Program-made: the position numbers and the translations under genes
Shown here: positions 31,131 through 42,826 of the stretch, piece by piece
Position numbering within the stretch: the stretch's first letter is position 1
Layout of the letters: every line of letters starts with the position of its first letter
The notes under the pieces: generated by a model
Database searches by the model: none
Seen by the model: the letters and a program-made list of their open reading frames with translations, nothing else
Told to the model about the DNA's origin: nothing
Assembly: GCA_002286715.1 (NCBI GenBank)
Contig: NSJX01000008.1
Coordinates: 211,630-275,629 of the forward strand
Source of the DNA: Dentipellis sp. KUC8613
Taxonomy: Eukaryota > Basidiomycota > Agaricomycetes > Russulales > Hericiaceae
Direction of reading: 5' to 3'
DNA: 64,000 nt

Positions 31131-33487
31131 GCCCTGCGCCTTCTCAGCACAAGCCGCGGCCACCCGCGTGGAATTCAATGCCAAGACCCAAGACCCGCGG
31201 CCCAGGTGCAGATGCAGATTCATGAGGGGGGATATGAATGAATGGACGGCAAATGTATCAGTGTGTGTACAACAGAATGCAGATGGCATTTATCACCTGC
31301 TACGGCCGAGCCACACGCGGGACCGCTGGCTGCTGTTTGCCGCCCAATGCTGGCTGCGTCACCGCTGCGACGGCGGGGGGAACACTACCACGTTCTGCCA
31401 GCCAGTGGGAGCCCAAGCGTGTTGGCGATAGGCAAGATCCGCTCGAAGCTTGAAGTGAGGGCTTCGACCGATCCAACACCTTCACCGAAGGCGTTTTGAT
31501 ACATGGCCAGTGATATGCTATCTTCGTCATGCATCACGAAGCGAAGCTCCTTTGTCCACGGCTACTGACGAGAAAAAATCGCGCAGGATCGTGCTGGGAG
31601 TATTCCCGTTTCCCAGCGAGGCGCTTCCGCAGAAACATTCGCCGAATTCGCAACTTTGCATCCGCAAGCGCTTTGATGCGCTCACAGTTCTAGTACCACT
31701 ACAGGTGGGTCACGTTCTTCTATCCTAGGCTGCAGAAGCCTCACACTCCAATCTCAATCTTCGCTCCCCCCCCCGTGTGCTGTGTTTCAGAACCAACTTC
31801 GCCCTCGCAGACAGCGTGAGTACACCCACACCCCTAGGGCCACTTGAATCTCTGCCCACCACGCGCACCCGTCAGCCACCAACTACTCAGTATCTCCGCA
31901 CTGCGCCCCCGCAACTCGGCCACGGCGAATGTTAACCTGACAGTGTCGACTGAGCCCGTGGCGCACATTCCTACTCTGCCAGTGCCGCTGTCAAGCGCAT
32001 GTGCCTGTCCAGTGCCAATTGCATACCGACGCGGCGCGGTAATTATAGGCTTTCTGGACGGGTGCAGTTGCGATTGGGTCTGCGCTGTGCAGATTGCACA
32101 GCCGCGCCCCAGGCTGTCAACGTTCAACGTTCAACGCGCACGCTGGGCAAGGACTGATCGTGAACAGGGGCGCACTAAATACACCGTCGTCCTCGAGTCT
32201 TCATTGAACCCGAGCTTGCGTCTTCCCTCATGCAGCACGGTCCTCGTTCATCAGTCTTCAAGCTCCAACCGCCACCCACCCATCACCCACCTTCCATTTC
32301 CGCGGCCGAGTCTGCGACCCTGCACGATTCCTACTACATAACACCTAGCGCCACACACGGAACCCATACCCAAATATACAGTAAATGCATCGCAATACCC
32401 ACGCGCCCCAGTCCGATCTCGGTCCTAGTACCAAGCAAGCAGTCCTGCATCTCTATTCTGGTTCACAATGCCTAGCGGCTAGTGGCTGGTGGAGTGGAGC
32501 ACCGCGTGCCCGCACCGGCGTCGCTCAAGACACCGGCACATCATGCGCGCATCGATCTCCGTGCGTGGTTGAGTACGAATGCGTGTACTTGCCTTGCCTG
32601 GGCACATACATATACTTACTAGGTTCGGGTGCTGATTGACACTGGCCATGGCCGCAGTAGGTCCTATTCGCCGTGGACGTGTCGGTGCGAATGGGTACGA
32701 GGTACAGGGCGGGGCGGTGGATTACCGTATGCTGGTTTCTGGATATTGAGTGCTGAATGCTGAATTCTGAATGCTGAATGCTAAATACTGAATACTAGTA
32801 CTGAACAACGGACCAACCAGTCACCGGAGGACGTTGGCATGGCGTGGCACGGTGCGACGCCGGGGATTTTGACTCTGACGGTATGTGCGTGCTCGTGAGG
32901 GCGCCAGTGTCAGTGTCAGTGCCGGAGCCAATGGTACTGGTGAGATAAAGGTTTTCTATTTCTGTGCCATCCAATGCCACCAAGAACACGGAATGACTCG
33001 GTGTGTAATAGTCAGTTCTGCGATTGTCACGGTATGTGTGCGGAAGTGGGAATCCATAGTACATACTGCTGGACTAAGATACGCTGCTAGTAAAAGTAGA
33101 CCCGTGCGGAAATTTGGCGCATTCATCCACCCTTCACGCTTCCTAACGGAATCTACATAATCTGCCACGGGATACGACAAGAACAAAACACGATGTCCAT
33201 TCACATACACAACTACACGAATTCAAACACATCAAGCAAATCTACAACCCCCAAAAAATCATACAACACCCGAACCCATTCCATTCCATTCCTTTTCTTC
33301 TCAAGCACACATATCGCCCATTTCCCGAATCCGCATTCCGCATTTCCAATTTCCGCACTTCTACCGGCCCTCGATCCGACATCATCGCAGCATTGAGCAT
33401 CATCACACCACCTACCCGACTTCAGCATGCGCATCACCTCTCCCCATCCGTACGCGCAGGCGCCTAGCCTATCGATCAGGATCACAA
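31131..33487. other. 2.4-kb convergent gene-free region
   Basis: 3' flanks of the UBX gene (+) and the GMC gene (-). A degenerate repeat of words like TGAATGCTGAAT lies at about 32745-32810. Open frames such as 31844-32341 have no motif and no coding-like codon pattern. Confidence 0.5.
32745..32810. repeat. Degenerate TGAATnCTGAA minisatellite
   Basis: Repeated near-copies of a 7-9 bp word (CTGAATG/CTAAATA/CTGAATA). A similar degenerate array occurs at about 54008-54070. Confidence 0.5.
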
Positions 33488-36400
33488 TCAGGTGTGGGCG
33501 GCCTTGATGATGTCCGCGGCCTATGTGCGCACACGAAAGGAAAGGGGAAGGAAAGCACAGAAGAGGAAGTCGAACGCGGAAGAGGAAGGCGGACACAGAA
33601 GAGGAAGGTGAATACCCGAGAGGGGGGGGCGGAGTGTGCGATGGGTTAGGCGATTAGGAGTTAGAGGGTTAGGGTGTTAGGAAGGTAGGGAAATCAGAGG
33701 GCCAGTCAGTGAGAGTCAGCTGGCACGCGGGCGGGGCGTGACGTACCTTCTCGGCGATGGCGTAGACGGTGGACTGGATGTGCGCGGAGAGGATCTGTGT
33801 GCGTGTTAGCGTGCTGCTTTTCCAGAGCGCGAGAGAGAAGGGGAGGGGCGCGTACGAGGGGGATAACCGACGCGTCGACCTGTACGACCCGCGAATCAGT
33901 ACAGAGGTTAAAAGGAACACAAAAGGAGAGGGGGAACATACCACGCGCAGATTCTTCGTGCCATACACCTTCAAATTGCTATCCACCACACCGCCATCCT
34001 TGCGCGGGAGCATGCTCGCCGTCGCAATCGGGTGATAAAACGGCTCCACCTTACGCCTCGCAAACTCGCCGAGCTCCTCGTCGCTCTGGAGCTCTGCAGG
34101 CGGGTCGAACTCCTTCGTGCCCTTCTCCCTGTACGGGCTGGCGGCGATCATTCTGCGGCAGAAGCGGATGCCCGCGACGAGCATGGCGACGTCGAGCGGG
34201 TGCGTGAGGTACGCGGGGTCGATCGCGGGCGGCGCGAGCGGGTCCGCGCTCGCGACGTGCACGCTCCCGCGCGAGAGCGTCTGCAGGCAGCCGATCATGA
34301 TCGTGTTGTAGCGCTTGCCCGGCGCGGGCGTGAGGTCGGGCGTGATGCTGAAGAAGCCGGGCACCTGCATGAGCTCGACGTGCGAGTGCTCCGGGTGCGT
34401 GAGCCACGTCTTGAGGAACTCGAACTCGGCGACCTCGGACGGGTTGTTGGACGCGGTCAGCGCGGTGTCGGCGAGCAGCTTGGCTTTGAAGGCGTCGAAT
34501 TCGGCGGGCGTGCCGTAGGCTTTGGAGAGTGGGACGAAGGAGAAGGCGGAGAAGACGGAGGACATGATGCCGCGCTTCTTTTCCTGGCTGTGGGGGTGGT
34601 GCGCTGTAAGTAGGGAGCCGAGTATGCAGACGACGGAGACTCACTAGAGAGCGATCTCCTCGTTCAAGCGCGCCGGGTCCGCGAGCACGTCAAGCGTCTC
34701 GTACTCGGACGACACCTCGAAGCAGAACGGAATCCACGGGTGATCCTAGCACGATGCGGCAGTTAGCAACTGCGAAGCACGAACGGCGCACGGACACGAC
34801 GACAACTAACCTCTGCATCCACAGCAACCAACAGCACAACAGCATAACAGCACAACGAAGAAGCAGAAGCGGACAAATCAATGTCGGCGCAGGAAGCGGA
34901 GGGGAGGGGCACAATGAAGGCACGCACGGAGGTTCTCGCCGACATTGAGGTCGATGAGGGGCTTGATGCCGACCTTGTTGAGGATCTCGGGCTTGCCGAT
35001 GCCTAGACGACGGCGGAGGTGACGACGAAGACGACGGCAGGGACGGTGACGGCGACAGGGACAGTGGAGGAAGTGGTGACGATGACAGAGACAACGCAGC
35101 ATGTACACATGGGCACATCAGACAAAACACAGCAGAGGAGGCAACGCATCCCACGCACCGGACAGCTCGAGCACCTGCGGGGTCTGGTACGAGCCTACGA
35201 TCACCAAACACGCATGTCAGTATCAGTACGGAATTCGAGTGGGTGATGGGGGTGAGAGCAGAAAGCGAAACCCGCGGGCCCAGAGTGGCGAAGACCACAG
35301 ATGCCAACGCGGCGCATACGGCGACAACACGGCGCATACAGCGACCAAAGAAAAAGAAAAGAAACGAGAAACAGGATGCAGGAGCACGTACCGGCAGAAA
35401 CGACCACCTCGCGCTGAGCCGCAACGACCGCCTTCTCGCCCTTGCGCACAAACTCGACGCCGGTCGCGACGAAGTCGCCCGAGCCGTCGGCGGCAGGCTC
35501 GAGCACGACGCGCGTGACGTGCGCCTGGTCGATGAGCACCAGGTTCGTGCGCTGCTCGGCCGGGGCGTAGTACGCCTTTTCTCGCCGAGGAACGCAGGCA
35601 GCATCGCGATTGCGGGTTCGGGAATGTTGCGAAAGACAAGGAAACAGGGGTGGAATTGAGGAGAGGGGTGGGTATATGCGCGAAGAACGCAGCGCACGAC
35701 GGAGAGGAAGGAATGGACGCAGGGTTCAGTGAGTATATGCGCGTCCGCAAGAATGGAAGAAACGCAGACGTACGGTGGCGGAGTAGCTGCGCGTCGACGT
35801 CTCGGGGTCGATGCAGAACGCGCCGGTGAACGCGCCGTAGTTGCTTCCATTGCCCTGTTTACCGAGATCGTCAGCCTCCTCTCCAACCCCCAGCGCCAAA
35901 AATAATAACAAGAGGAAATGGAAGAGGACGACGAGAAAAGAGAGCAGAAAAAGCACGCACGGTGTCCTTGCGAATCGGCACGCCCAAATTCGCGACGCTC
36001 TCGAGGAACGGCACATGCAAATCATTGAACCAGTGCGTGAACGACTTCTTCACGGGGCCCGTGTGGCCGTGGAACGTCGGCGCGAACGCGTCGGTGTGGT
36101 ACTTGGCCGCGACGTCCGCGGGCGCGGGGATGCTGCCCTCGACCTGTGTGCGGCGGTGTGTGTTGTGTGAGCATAGTGAATCCAATCACGTGGGAAGGAC
36201 GATGAGGAGGATGGGCGGGACCGACAGTGCGGGCGCGGGTGCCTGGCGGGAGCGAGGGAGGGAGAGAAGGAAGCGGGCGCACCTTCATGAGGTACGGCAG
36301 GAATGCATCCCAGTTCCAGCCGGGATTCCCGAGGGCCTCGATGGCTGTTGGCGCGCAGGCACCGCACAGAGATGGACATGGACATGGGGATGCATGAGCA

Positions 36401-37152
36401 ATGATGCTGACCAGGCAGAGCGGCAGCGGGAGGGCTGATGCTTACCATCGTACTCTTCCTTTGCGGGCCTGCGGGGATCAGCAGTGGGATCAGAATACAG
36501 ATGATGATAGGGTTAGAGATAGAGATAGATGTGGGCATGGGCAGGGGCGTGGGCATGGGTAGGGCCCGGAGATTGCACGTACCTTCCCCAGGCCATATAG
36601 TTGAGCTGCAATAGGCATCAGCACTGAAGCCATACTGGAATTAGCACAGGGACGCCGCGGCGCACGTACCGCAGACGAGCCGCCGACGAGCTTGCCTCTA
36701 CAGGACCCAAATCAAATAGCCCAGTTAGACATGGATACATTACGCGCAGAGGAGGGCAAGGGGCGCGCACCGGGGCTCGAAGATCTTGCGGCCGAGCGCG
36801 CCCTTCTGGGGGACGGTGTAGAAGTTCCAGTCGACGCGGGTATTGCCGTGCGCCATGCGCGCCATGCCTGCGTCCCAGTCAGCACATGCGTCTCTGTCTC
36901 TATCGCGTTAGCGCGACGGGGGAGGTACGCACCGGGCACGATGATGGACGGCAGGTCCGTGACATACTCGCCCGCCTCGACGATGGCGACGGTGACGCTC
37001 GGGTCCTCGGAGAGGCTGTGTGCGGTGTGAGGGATGGACGCACAGAGAGAGGGAAAGGGGGGGAAGGAGGCTTACCGCGCGGCGAGGGCAGCGCCGGCGG
37101 TGCCGCCGCCGACGATGATGTAGTCGAACTTTTTGTTAGCGAATTCGGACAT
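33488..37152 (-). CDS. GMC oxidoreductase (AA3-type, FAD), 17 exons
   Basis: Model: 37152-37076, 37015-36933, 36867-36771, 36697-36670, 36605-36583, 36468-36446, 36344-36283, 36143-35961, 35854-35774, 35575-35392, 35194-35159, 35002-34926, 34745-34645, 34587-33942, 33879-33856, 33794-33747, 33520-33488; 601 residues. The FAD motif is YIIVGGGTAGAALAARLSED (GGGTAG at 15-20). GMC signature 1 is RGKLVGGSSA/LNYMAWGR and signature 2 is SAG/SYQTPQVLELSGIG. The two active-site histidines fit FYHPIATASM (His537) and LSAHIQSTVYAIAEK (His580), 43 residues apart as in aryl-alcohol oxidases. There is no signal peptide, so it is probably intracellular. All junctions are GT-AG except exon 12 to 13, which keeps frame only with a GC donor. 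The substrate (alcohol or sugar) is unknown. The last exon encodes AADIIKAAHT after a 226-nt intron. Confidence 0.85.
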
Positions 37153-37237
37153 GGTAGAGAGTTAGTGTAGCTGGAGGTGGAGGTGGGGGTAATGGGAACC
37201 GGTGAAGGTGAGGATCACAGGAGGCAGAAGCGGGCGT

Positions 37238-37243
37238 ATATCT
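37238..37243 (-). promoter_or_regulatory. Possible TATA box of GMC gene
   Basis: AGATATAC on the minus strand, about 85-90 bp before the start codon at 37152. This distance is similar to that seen before two of the DUF6534 genes. Position is the only evidence. Confidence 0.3.
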
Positions 37244-39040
37244 ATGTGCGGGAATGGAAGGGATGATGGATGCATGATGCTATCGACGATGCACGCGCAG
37301 CAGCCGCCGAGCTCGGTCACGGCGCCTTAGACTGCAATGGATTGGCAGCGCTGGAACGGATCCCACGACGCGTCCAAGTGGGTCCAGGATCAGAATCAGT
37401 CGAAGCAGCCATGTTTAGCTCGACGCCTCCTTGGCGGGGCACCCTCGCACAATGGGTACGCACGCAGCCCACTCAGAGTCGCACGTCGCTGATGCGCGGC
37501 CCAGTCACCGTCGTGGCGCGCCCAACCCGGCCCATTGACACGGTCTGCATACTGCCCTTCGCTGCATCAGCTTCTGCGCCCCTGGGCCTTGTATAGACTG
37601 CCCCGGCCACCAGACAACGCGCGGCCCCCCCAGCTCTCGAGCCCAGCTCCAAGTGAGATCTGCACGCTCTGCGCGCGACGCCGAACAGAATTCCAAGTCC
37701 TAGGCATCCTAGGCACTGGGGCATGTACAGGCGCAGTCCCACCGCGGGTATCGGCGTGCCCAGTTTGTCGACGGTGATTGTGGGGGCGAGGATGTCAGTC
37801 ACGGTGTTGGAACTTGACAGTGCTGCAAATGGCCATGGGGTGTCGATATCGATATCTGCAGCTGAGTCCTATCTGCATCCGCCGGCGCCGCAGCGCTCGA
37901 CGAGGTGGCATAAGAAGCGTGCGCCCCCGGCCGCGCAGGCTTTGCTTGACGACGTCGACGTCAGCGCCAGGCTGGCCGAGTGCGATCGTGTCGATCCCCC
38001 TCCTCCACACCCGAGCCTGCCAGGGCCGGCGCCGCTCGTCCGCGACGGTGTTATGGCATTAGCTCAAAGCTGCTATAAGTATGCACTCTCATCCTCCAGC
38101 ATTGCGACCACAGGGTAGTTGTACGTGTATCTAATCCCCAAGCACATCGAACCTTTACAAAATCCAGCTGTTTCTGCTAGTCATGAGCGAACGGCCCCGT
38201 TACGACCGAAGGAGGTAAAATTCAAGAAAAACATTTGCTGCCGCGTGCGCATGCGGGTGGCACGTGCACAGTCTGTGGCGGCGGCGACGGCGCGCACCGG
38301 CGGCTCGGCGCACATTCGATCGCGAGTTGCAACAGGCTGAGACTAGGCGAAATGCGGAAGCACTTTGCAACCAGAACGCCGCGGTCGGCGGCGAGGCTCG
38401 AGCTAACCACTGGCACCTCGCAGGAAAACCGCCCGCAATGGAAGAACGCCGCACGATTCAGAGCACGGAGACAGGACGGTATTCATCGACTATATGTTCA
38501 TCTGCGCCCAGGGGCATTGGCATTCGCCGGGAGACCCGGCACATGGGCATGGGCGGGCCGTCGCGTGCGCGTGCGTATATTGGTGCGGTTCCCCAGATAG
38601 GCAGTCCCCTTCTCCTCGAGCGCTCGTCCCCGTGCTCGCGCTCGCTTGCGTCCGTGACAACTTGACAAGGCGCACGCGTTCCTCGTCGTTGCCTTCTCTT
38701 CCCACCACCACCACCACCACCTTCGCTCGCTCTCGTGCAGGAAGGACGTATCGACACCGGACACCCGACAGCACAGAGGACCTGAACTCGGATCCAGAGC
38801 AACCGCTACAACGCAAGCACAACTTTTTATTATAACTTACGGAATACACTGTCACCGCTCGCGCACGATGCAATTGCGGCTGTAGCCATAGCCCGCTCCG
38901 TCCCAGTGCCACCGCGACCTAGCTACCCCCGCTCCAGTCCCAGTTCCAGTCCCAGTATATTGCGCGCCCGCGCTTGCAGTTGCGATCGAGGGCCCCCAAG
39001 CGATCCAATCCTACGACGCGACTAATACTGTCGTTGCGCT

Positions 39041-39046
39041 TATAAA
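39041..39046 (+). promoter_or_regulatory. TATA box, DUF6534 gene 1
   Basis: TATAAA 87 bp before the start codon at 39128. The two sister genes have equivalent TATA words 65 and 90 bp before their start codons. Confidence 0.55.
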
Positions 39047-39127
39047 CCGCGTCGCCCCTGCCCCGCGCCCCTTCCCGCTCCCGTCTTCCTCTCTGCGCGG
39101 TGCCGTCCGCACCTGCGTTCACCCGTC

Positions 39128-41154
39128 ATGTATACCGCCCCCGCGGACCCCGCCGCCGTCAACGTCACGAACATACAGACCGTCGACGGCGCGCCGTCCA
39201 ATATCCATTCTATGTGCGTCCCGTACCTTTTTTTTTCTTGAAGATTCCGTTGATGTTGACTTTGAGTTGTGTTGGGTTTGGATTTTTTTCGGGCGCTGCG
39301 TAGCCTCGGTCCTTTGGTGCGTCGCTCGAAGTGCTCGTCGTTGAGGCTGTGGAGGAGGATGCTAAATATCTTTGACAGCTCATCGGCTGCTTCTTCAGCT
39401 GGGGCCTCTACGGCATCCTCTTCGGCCAGCTCTGTGCGTATCCCTCGCACATACTCACGCCTGCACTCACCTGCGTCTTCCACGACACAGACCTATATCA
39501 CCAATCCTTCCCGTACGACAAGCCCCTCGTCAAAGTAACCGGTATGCCCGCCCCACTTACTCCCGCCTACCCCCTCTGACCCACCTTTGCCCTTGCCCTC
39601 CCCTCGCCCTTCACCCACCCCCTTCACCCACGCCCCACCCACCCCCACGCAGTCTACGCCCTCTTCACGCTCGACACGCTGCAAAACGTCGGCCTCACGC
39701 AGTTCGCGTGGGCGCTGCTCTGCGCGGGCTGGGGCGACCTCGGCGCGCTGCGCAGCACGACGTGGGGCTTCGCGCTCATCCCGCTCGTCGCGGGCCTCGT
39801 CGCCGCGTGGGTGCAGCTCTTCTTCGCGTGGCGCATCAATCTGCTCCGTGGACGTGGAGCAAGGATGTGGGTCTGGAGGGCGGTCGCGTTGGTCGTGGTT
39901 CTTGTGCGTTGTCTACTTTCATTCTTTTTATTTGTCTTTCCCGTCCTTCTTTGTTTTTGGTGCCCGAGTCTCCGTCTGTGACTCCCGAGGAGCGGTGACG
40001 GCGACTTGGGCGCGGACACGGACACGGACGAAGACCCGCATGCTGATAAACCCCGCCCGCCGCAGATCGCAACAATCCAGTGCACATCCGGCATCGCCGC
40101 CAGTGCTCGGGTACGTGCCCCCTGCCGTTTTCGCGCTCTTCATCTCCGCGCGCGTGTGTGCCTGGCGCTGACGCCCGTGCGCCCGTACAGTACTTCCAGG
40201 TGCCAAGCGTCGCCGAGTTCTATACCGCGCGCAAGACTGCGTCGGTGCGTCCCTTTCCCTCTCATTTTGTTCTGTCTGCGTGTTGTTCCCGGCTGAGATG
40301 AGTGTTTTCGTGGTGGTGTTGGTGTTGGTGTTGGTGGATAGGTCGAGACGTGGCTCGCGAGCAGCGTCGCGTGCGACGTGATCATCGCCATCAGCATGCT
40401 CATCCTGGTACGCCGTCCATCGGCCCCCATGCCCATCCCGGTCTCCCGCGCACGCGCTGACACGAGTGGCAACCGACAGCTCCTCGGCGCGAACCCGAAA
40501 CGGCGCCCCGTCGGCGAGCGCACGGAGCGCCCGCTCACGCGCCTCCTGCGCATCACCATCGAGACGGGCGCGGTCTCCGCGCTCGCGGCGATCCTCAACC
40601 TCGGGCTCTTCCGCGGCGGGCAGGCGCAGCACCCATACTCCTCCTCCTCATCCACCAACACCACAGCAGACCCGAACGCAGCGACCGCAGCGATGACGGA
40701 CGCAGGGCTCGGCATGGCGTTCATGCTGCTCGCGGCGCTGCGCTCGAAGGTGTACACGAACACGCTGCTCGGCGCGCTCAACGCGCGCTCGGCGCGCTAC
40801 GGCGCGGGCGACGCGCAGCTGCTCGAGGCGACGACGGAGACGATCATCGGCGGCGCCGCGCGGCCGGGCGTGATGACGAGCATCATGTTCGCGCAGAGCG
40901 ACTTCGCGGCGGGCGTCGACCAGGGCGTGTCGCTCCCGCCGGCGTATGAGTGGATGGACAGCGAGACGGCGGAGGGGTATGGCGGTGGTGGGGGTGGGGG
41001 GAAGGAGGGCATGAGCGAGGAGAGTATGGCTGCGATGAGTCCGGGCGGGAGTGGGAGTGGGAGGGTGGGAGGCATGAGTCGGGAGGATGCGTATGAGCTG
41101 GAGAGGAGGCAGACGCAGAGGGTCGTCGAGCCGGAGCCGGGGATGGGGGTTTAG
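39128..41154 (+). CDS. DUF6534 multi-pass membrane protein, tandem copy 1
   Basis: Nine exons: 39128-39213, 39304-39316, 39379-39433, 39491-39541, 39653-39903, 40066-40110, 40191-40244, 40342-40407, 40480-41154; 431 residues, all GT-AG. Exon 2 is a 13-nt microexon. Hydrophobic segments, about seven by eye, include LIGCFFSWGLYGILFGQL, WGFALIPLVAGLVAAWVQLF, WRAVALVVVL and WLASSVACDVIIAISMLIL. The diagnostic C-terminal block is RLLRITIETGAVSALAAIL, then a hydrophobic stretch ending RSKVYTNTLLGALNAR. This is the agaricomycete DUF6534 family, whose function is not established. A long Gly/Ser/Glu-rich cytoplasmic-type tail follows. It starts MYTAPADPAA, similar to the sister genes at 42827 and 49633. 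Confidence 0.85.
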
Positions 41155-42230
41155 GAGGTGGGGACTGCGAGGTGCTTTTGGCTATGGCTATGAAGGTGGG
41201 GGGTTAGAGCGAGGGTGAGGAGGGGAGTGGGTGGGATGGGTGGGGGATGGAGCGTGCGCGCGTTAGGTCGGCGTGCCAGACCGGGACGAGGAAAACCACC
41301 ACGACCACGGCGACGGTGACGGCGTGCAGGCTCAACGTTCAGCCCGTCTGTCCTCTTCGCGATTGGGCTGGGATGCCGCAGCTTGTCGCGAGCAGATCTG
41401 TGCTTGCCCTAGGCAAGCTAACATGCTCTGTGCTCCTAGTTGAGATGTACAGAAGCCGACTACTAGGATGGACATCATGGACGGGGCGGCTGCAGGACGC
41501 TAGCGCTGTTGCTGTTCAAGCCTCGAGGAGCGGCCGTGGAGGGGGCGGGCGTCTCGCCGCGCGCGCACTGTATATTTCTATCTACGCTTATACCTGTATA
41601 AATGGCATCTCGAGCACCATACCGAATAACGATATTGATTACTGTTACTTGTCCACTGCGGTGCGGTGCGGTGCGGCGGGATGTTGGGATCTGTGAAACA
41701 CCTGCTAGGTAGTGGTGCTGTGATGCTATCAAGCTTGAGTATCAGATGCAGATGCAGATGTAGATGCGGATGGGTGATACAGTAGAATCAGATGGCTGCT
41801 CTGCTGCTATGGAGTGTAGAGATAACTGAGCTGAAACTCGTATTTGGAAAGCAGTACAATATAAAAAAAGCTGGGTGCTACGCGTACGTATGCGTATACA
41901 GAATCAGTGCCCTGCAGGCGCGGTCAGCGTTAAATACATTCTTCAACGATTCATAGCGGAGGTTGAGCGGGTGAAATTTCGAAGCTTCCAAGCCCCGTCG
42001 ATGTCGATGTCGATGTCGCCTCGCGCCTTCCATACATACTAAAATCGTGACCACGACATCGACCTAAACGCTGAGCTACCTTGAAGCGGCAGCCTGAGCT
42101 AATTGCTTCCATTGAAGTCCGTGACCGCCAACCGCCGGAACCAAACGGCCCGGGCCTATCATACGATCACGTGCGCCGGCACACCAAACACTTGCCGGCC
42201 TGAGTCTGTTCAGGCCCTGGCGTTTCCCGT

Positions 42231-42274
42231 CCTGTCCTGTCCTGTCCTGCCCTGTTCTGTTCTGTTCTGTTCTG
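42231..42274. repeat. Pentanucleotide microsatellite (CCTGT)n grading into (TCTGT)n
   Basis: Nine near-perfect 5-bp units. The same pentamer forms the array at 48952-48980. Confidence 0.85.
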
Positions 42275-42761
42275 CGCAGTGTTCCATAGCGCACGCTGCC
42301 GTACGCGTGCAGGCAGGCCCAGGATACCAGAAAGGCAAGGCAAGCGCGGTACAGGTGCAGCTGATCATCCCCCCGATTCCCATCCCGTTGCGGCCGTGCC
42401 CCTGCCCTGGCTGATACCGTCACGGGCCACGGCTCACTGACACAAACGGGCGACCAGAAACGGAACAAGGCCAGCGCTCTGCAGATGGCGCACCGTGGAT
42501 TGTGATTCGCGCTGGTGCTGGTATTGGTGTTGGGACGGGTGATTGCGCAGCGAGTACTAGTGTTGCAGTCAAGCTGGGATTTACATGTACATGTACATGT
42601 ACGTGCGCTGCTCCTGCTCCCGATGCCCGCCCCCATCGCCCGCCTGTCGAAAGCCAAAGCCAAACTTCGCATCGCCGGCTTCGAGTCCGTCCGTCCGAGC
42701 GAGCAAGCAAGCTTCAGGCAATCCGGCTCCCCTTCTGACAGCTGCTGACGCCTGAGGCGTT

Positions 42762-42768
42762 TATATAT
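42762..42768 (+). promoter_or_regulatory. TATA box, DUF6534 gene 2
   Basis: TATATAT 65 bp before the start codon at 42827; the equivalent of the TATA words of the two sister genes. Confidence 0.5.
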
Positions 42769-42826
42769 CCCGTCTCCCCCCTTGCCGCCTGCCCGCTGCT
42801 TCCTCGCTCTCGCTCCAGCCCCGGCC

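Larger units (their letters stand above)
37153..39127. other. 2-kb divergent intergenic region
   Basis: Between the GMC gene (-) and the first DUF6534 gene (+). GC-rich, with Pro/Arg-type shadow frames on both strands but no motif-bearing exon. The word AAGTGAGATCTGCACGC near 37650 recurs near 47280. Confidence 0.5.
41155..42826. other. 1.7-kb intergenic region between DUF6534 copies
   Basis: No coding exon recognised. Contains a pentanucleotide array at 42231-42274 and an ACATGT-type palindromic run near 42587-42605. The promoter of copy 2 lies at its end. Confidence 0.55.

Noticed and set aside
31844..32341. 165-residue open frame between the UBX and GMC genes
   Set aside because: No motif, Ser/Pro/Arg-rich composition typical of chance frames, and no splice partners.
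33640..33690. Telomere-like GGGTTAGG words (also 13913-13927)
   Set aside because: Only two or three irregular copies; not a telomeric or interstitial telomeric array.
33669..33746. Read-through C-terminus of the GMC gene ending at 33669
   Set aside because: The read-through residues do not resemble GMC ends, while a splice to 33520-33488 gives the family-typical AADIIKAAHT terminus.
40140..40781. Long antisense open frames over the DUF6534, GMC and F-box genes
   Set aside because: They mirror GC-rich coding sequence on the other strand and have no recognisable motifs.
42231..42274. CRISPR-like array
   Set aside because: This is a short perfect pentamer microsatellite; no spaced repeats of the CRISPR type occur in the window.
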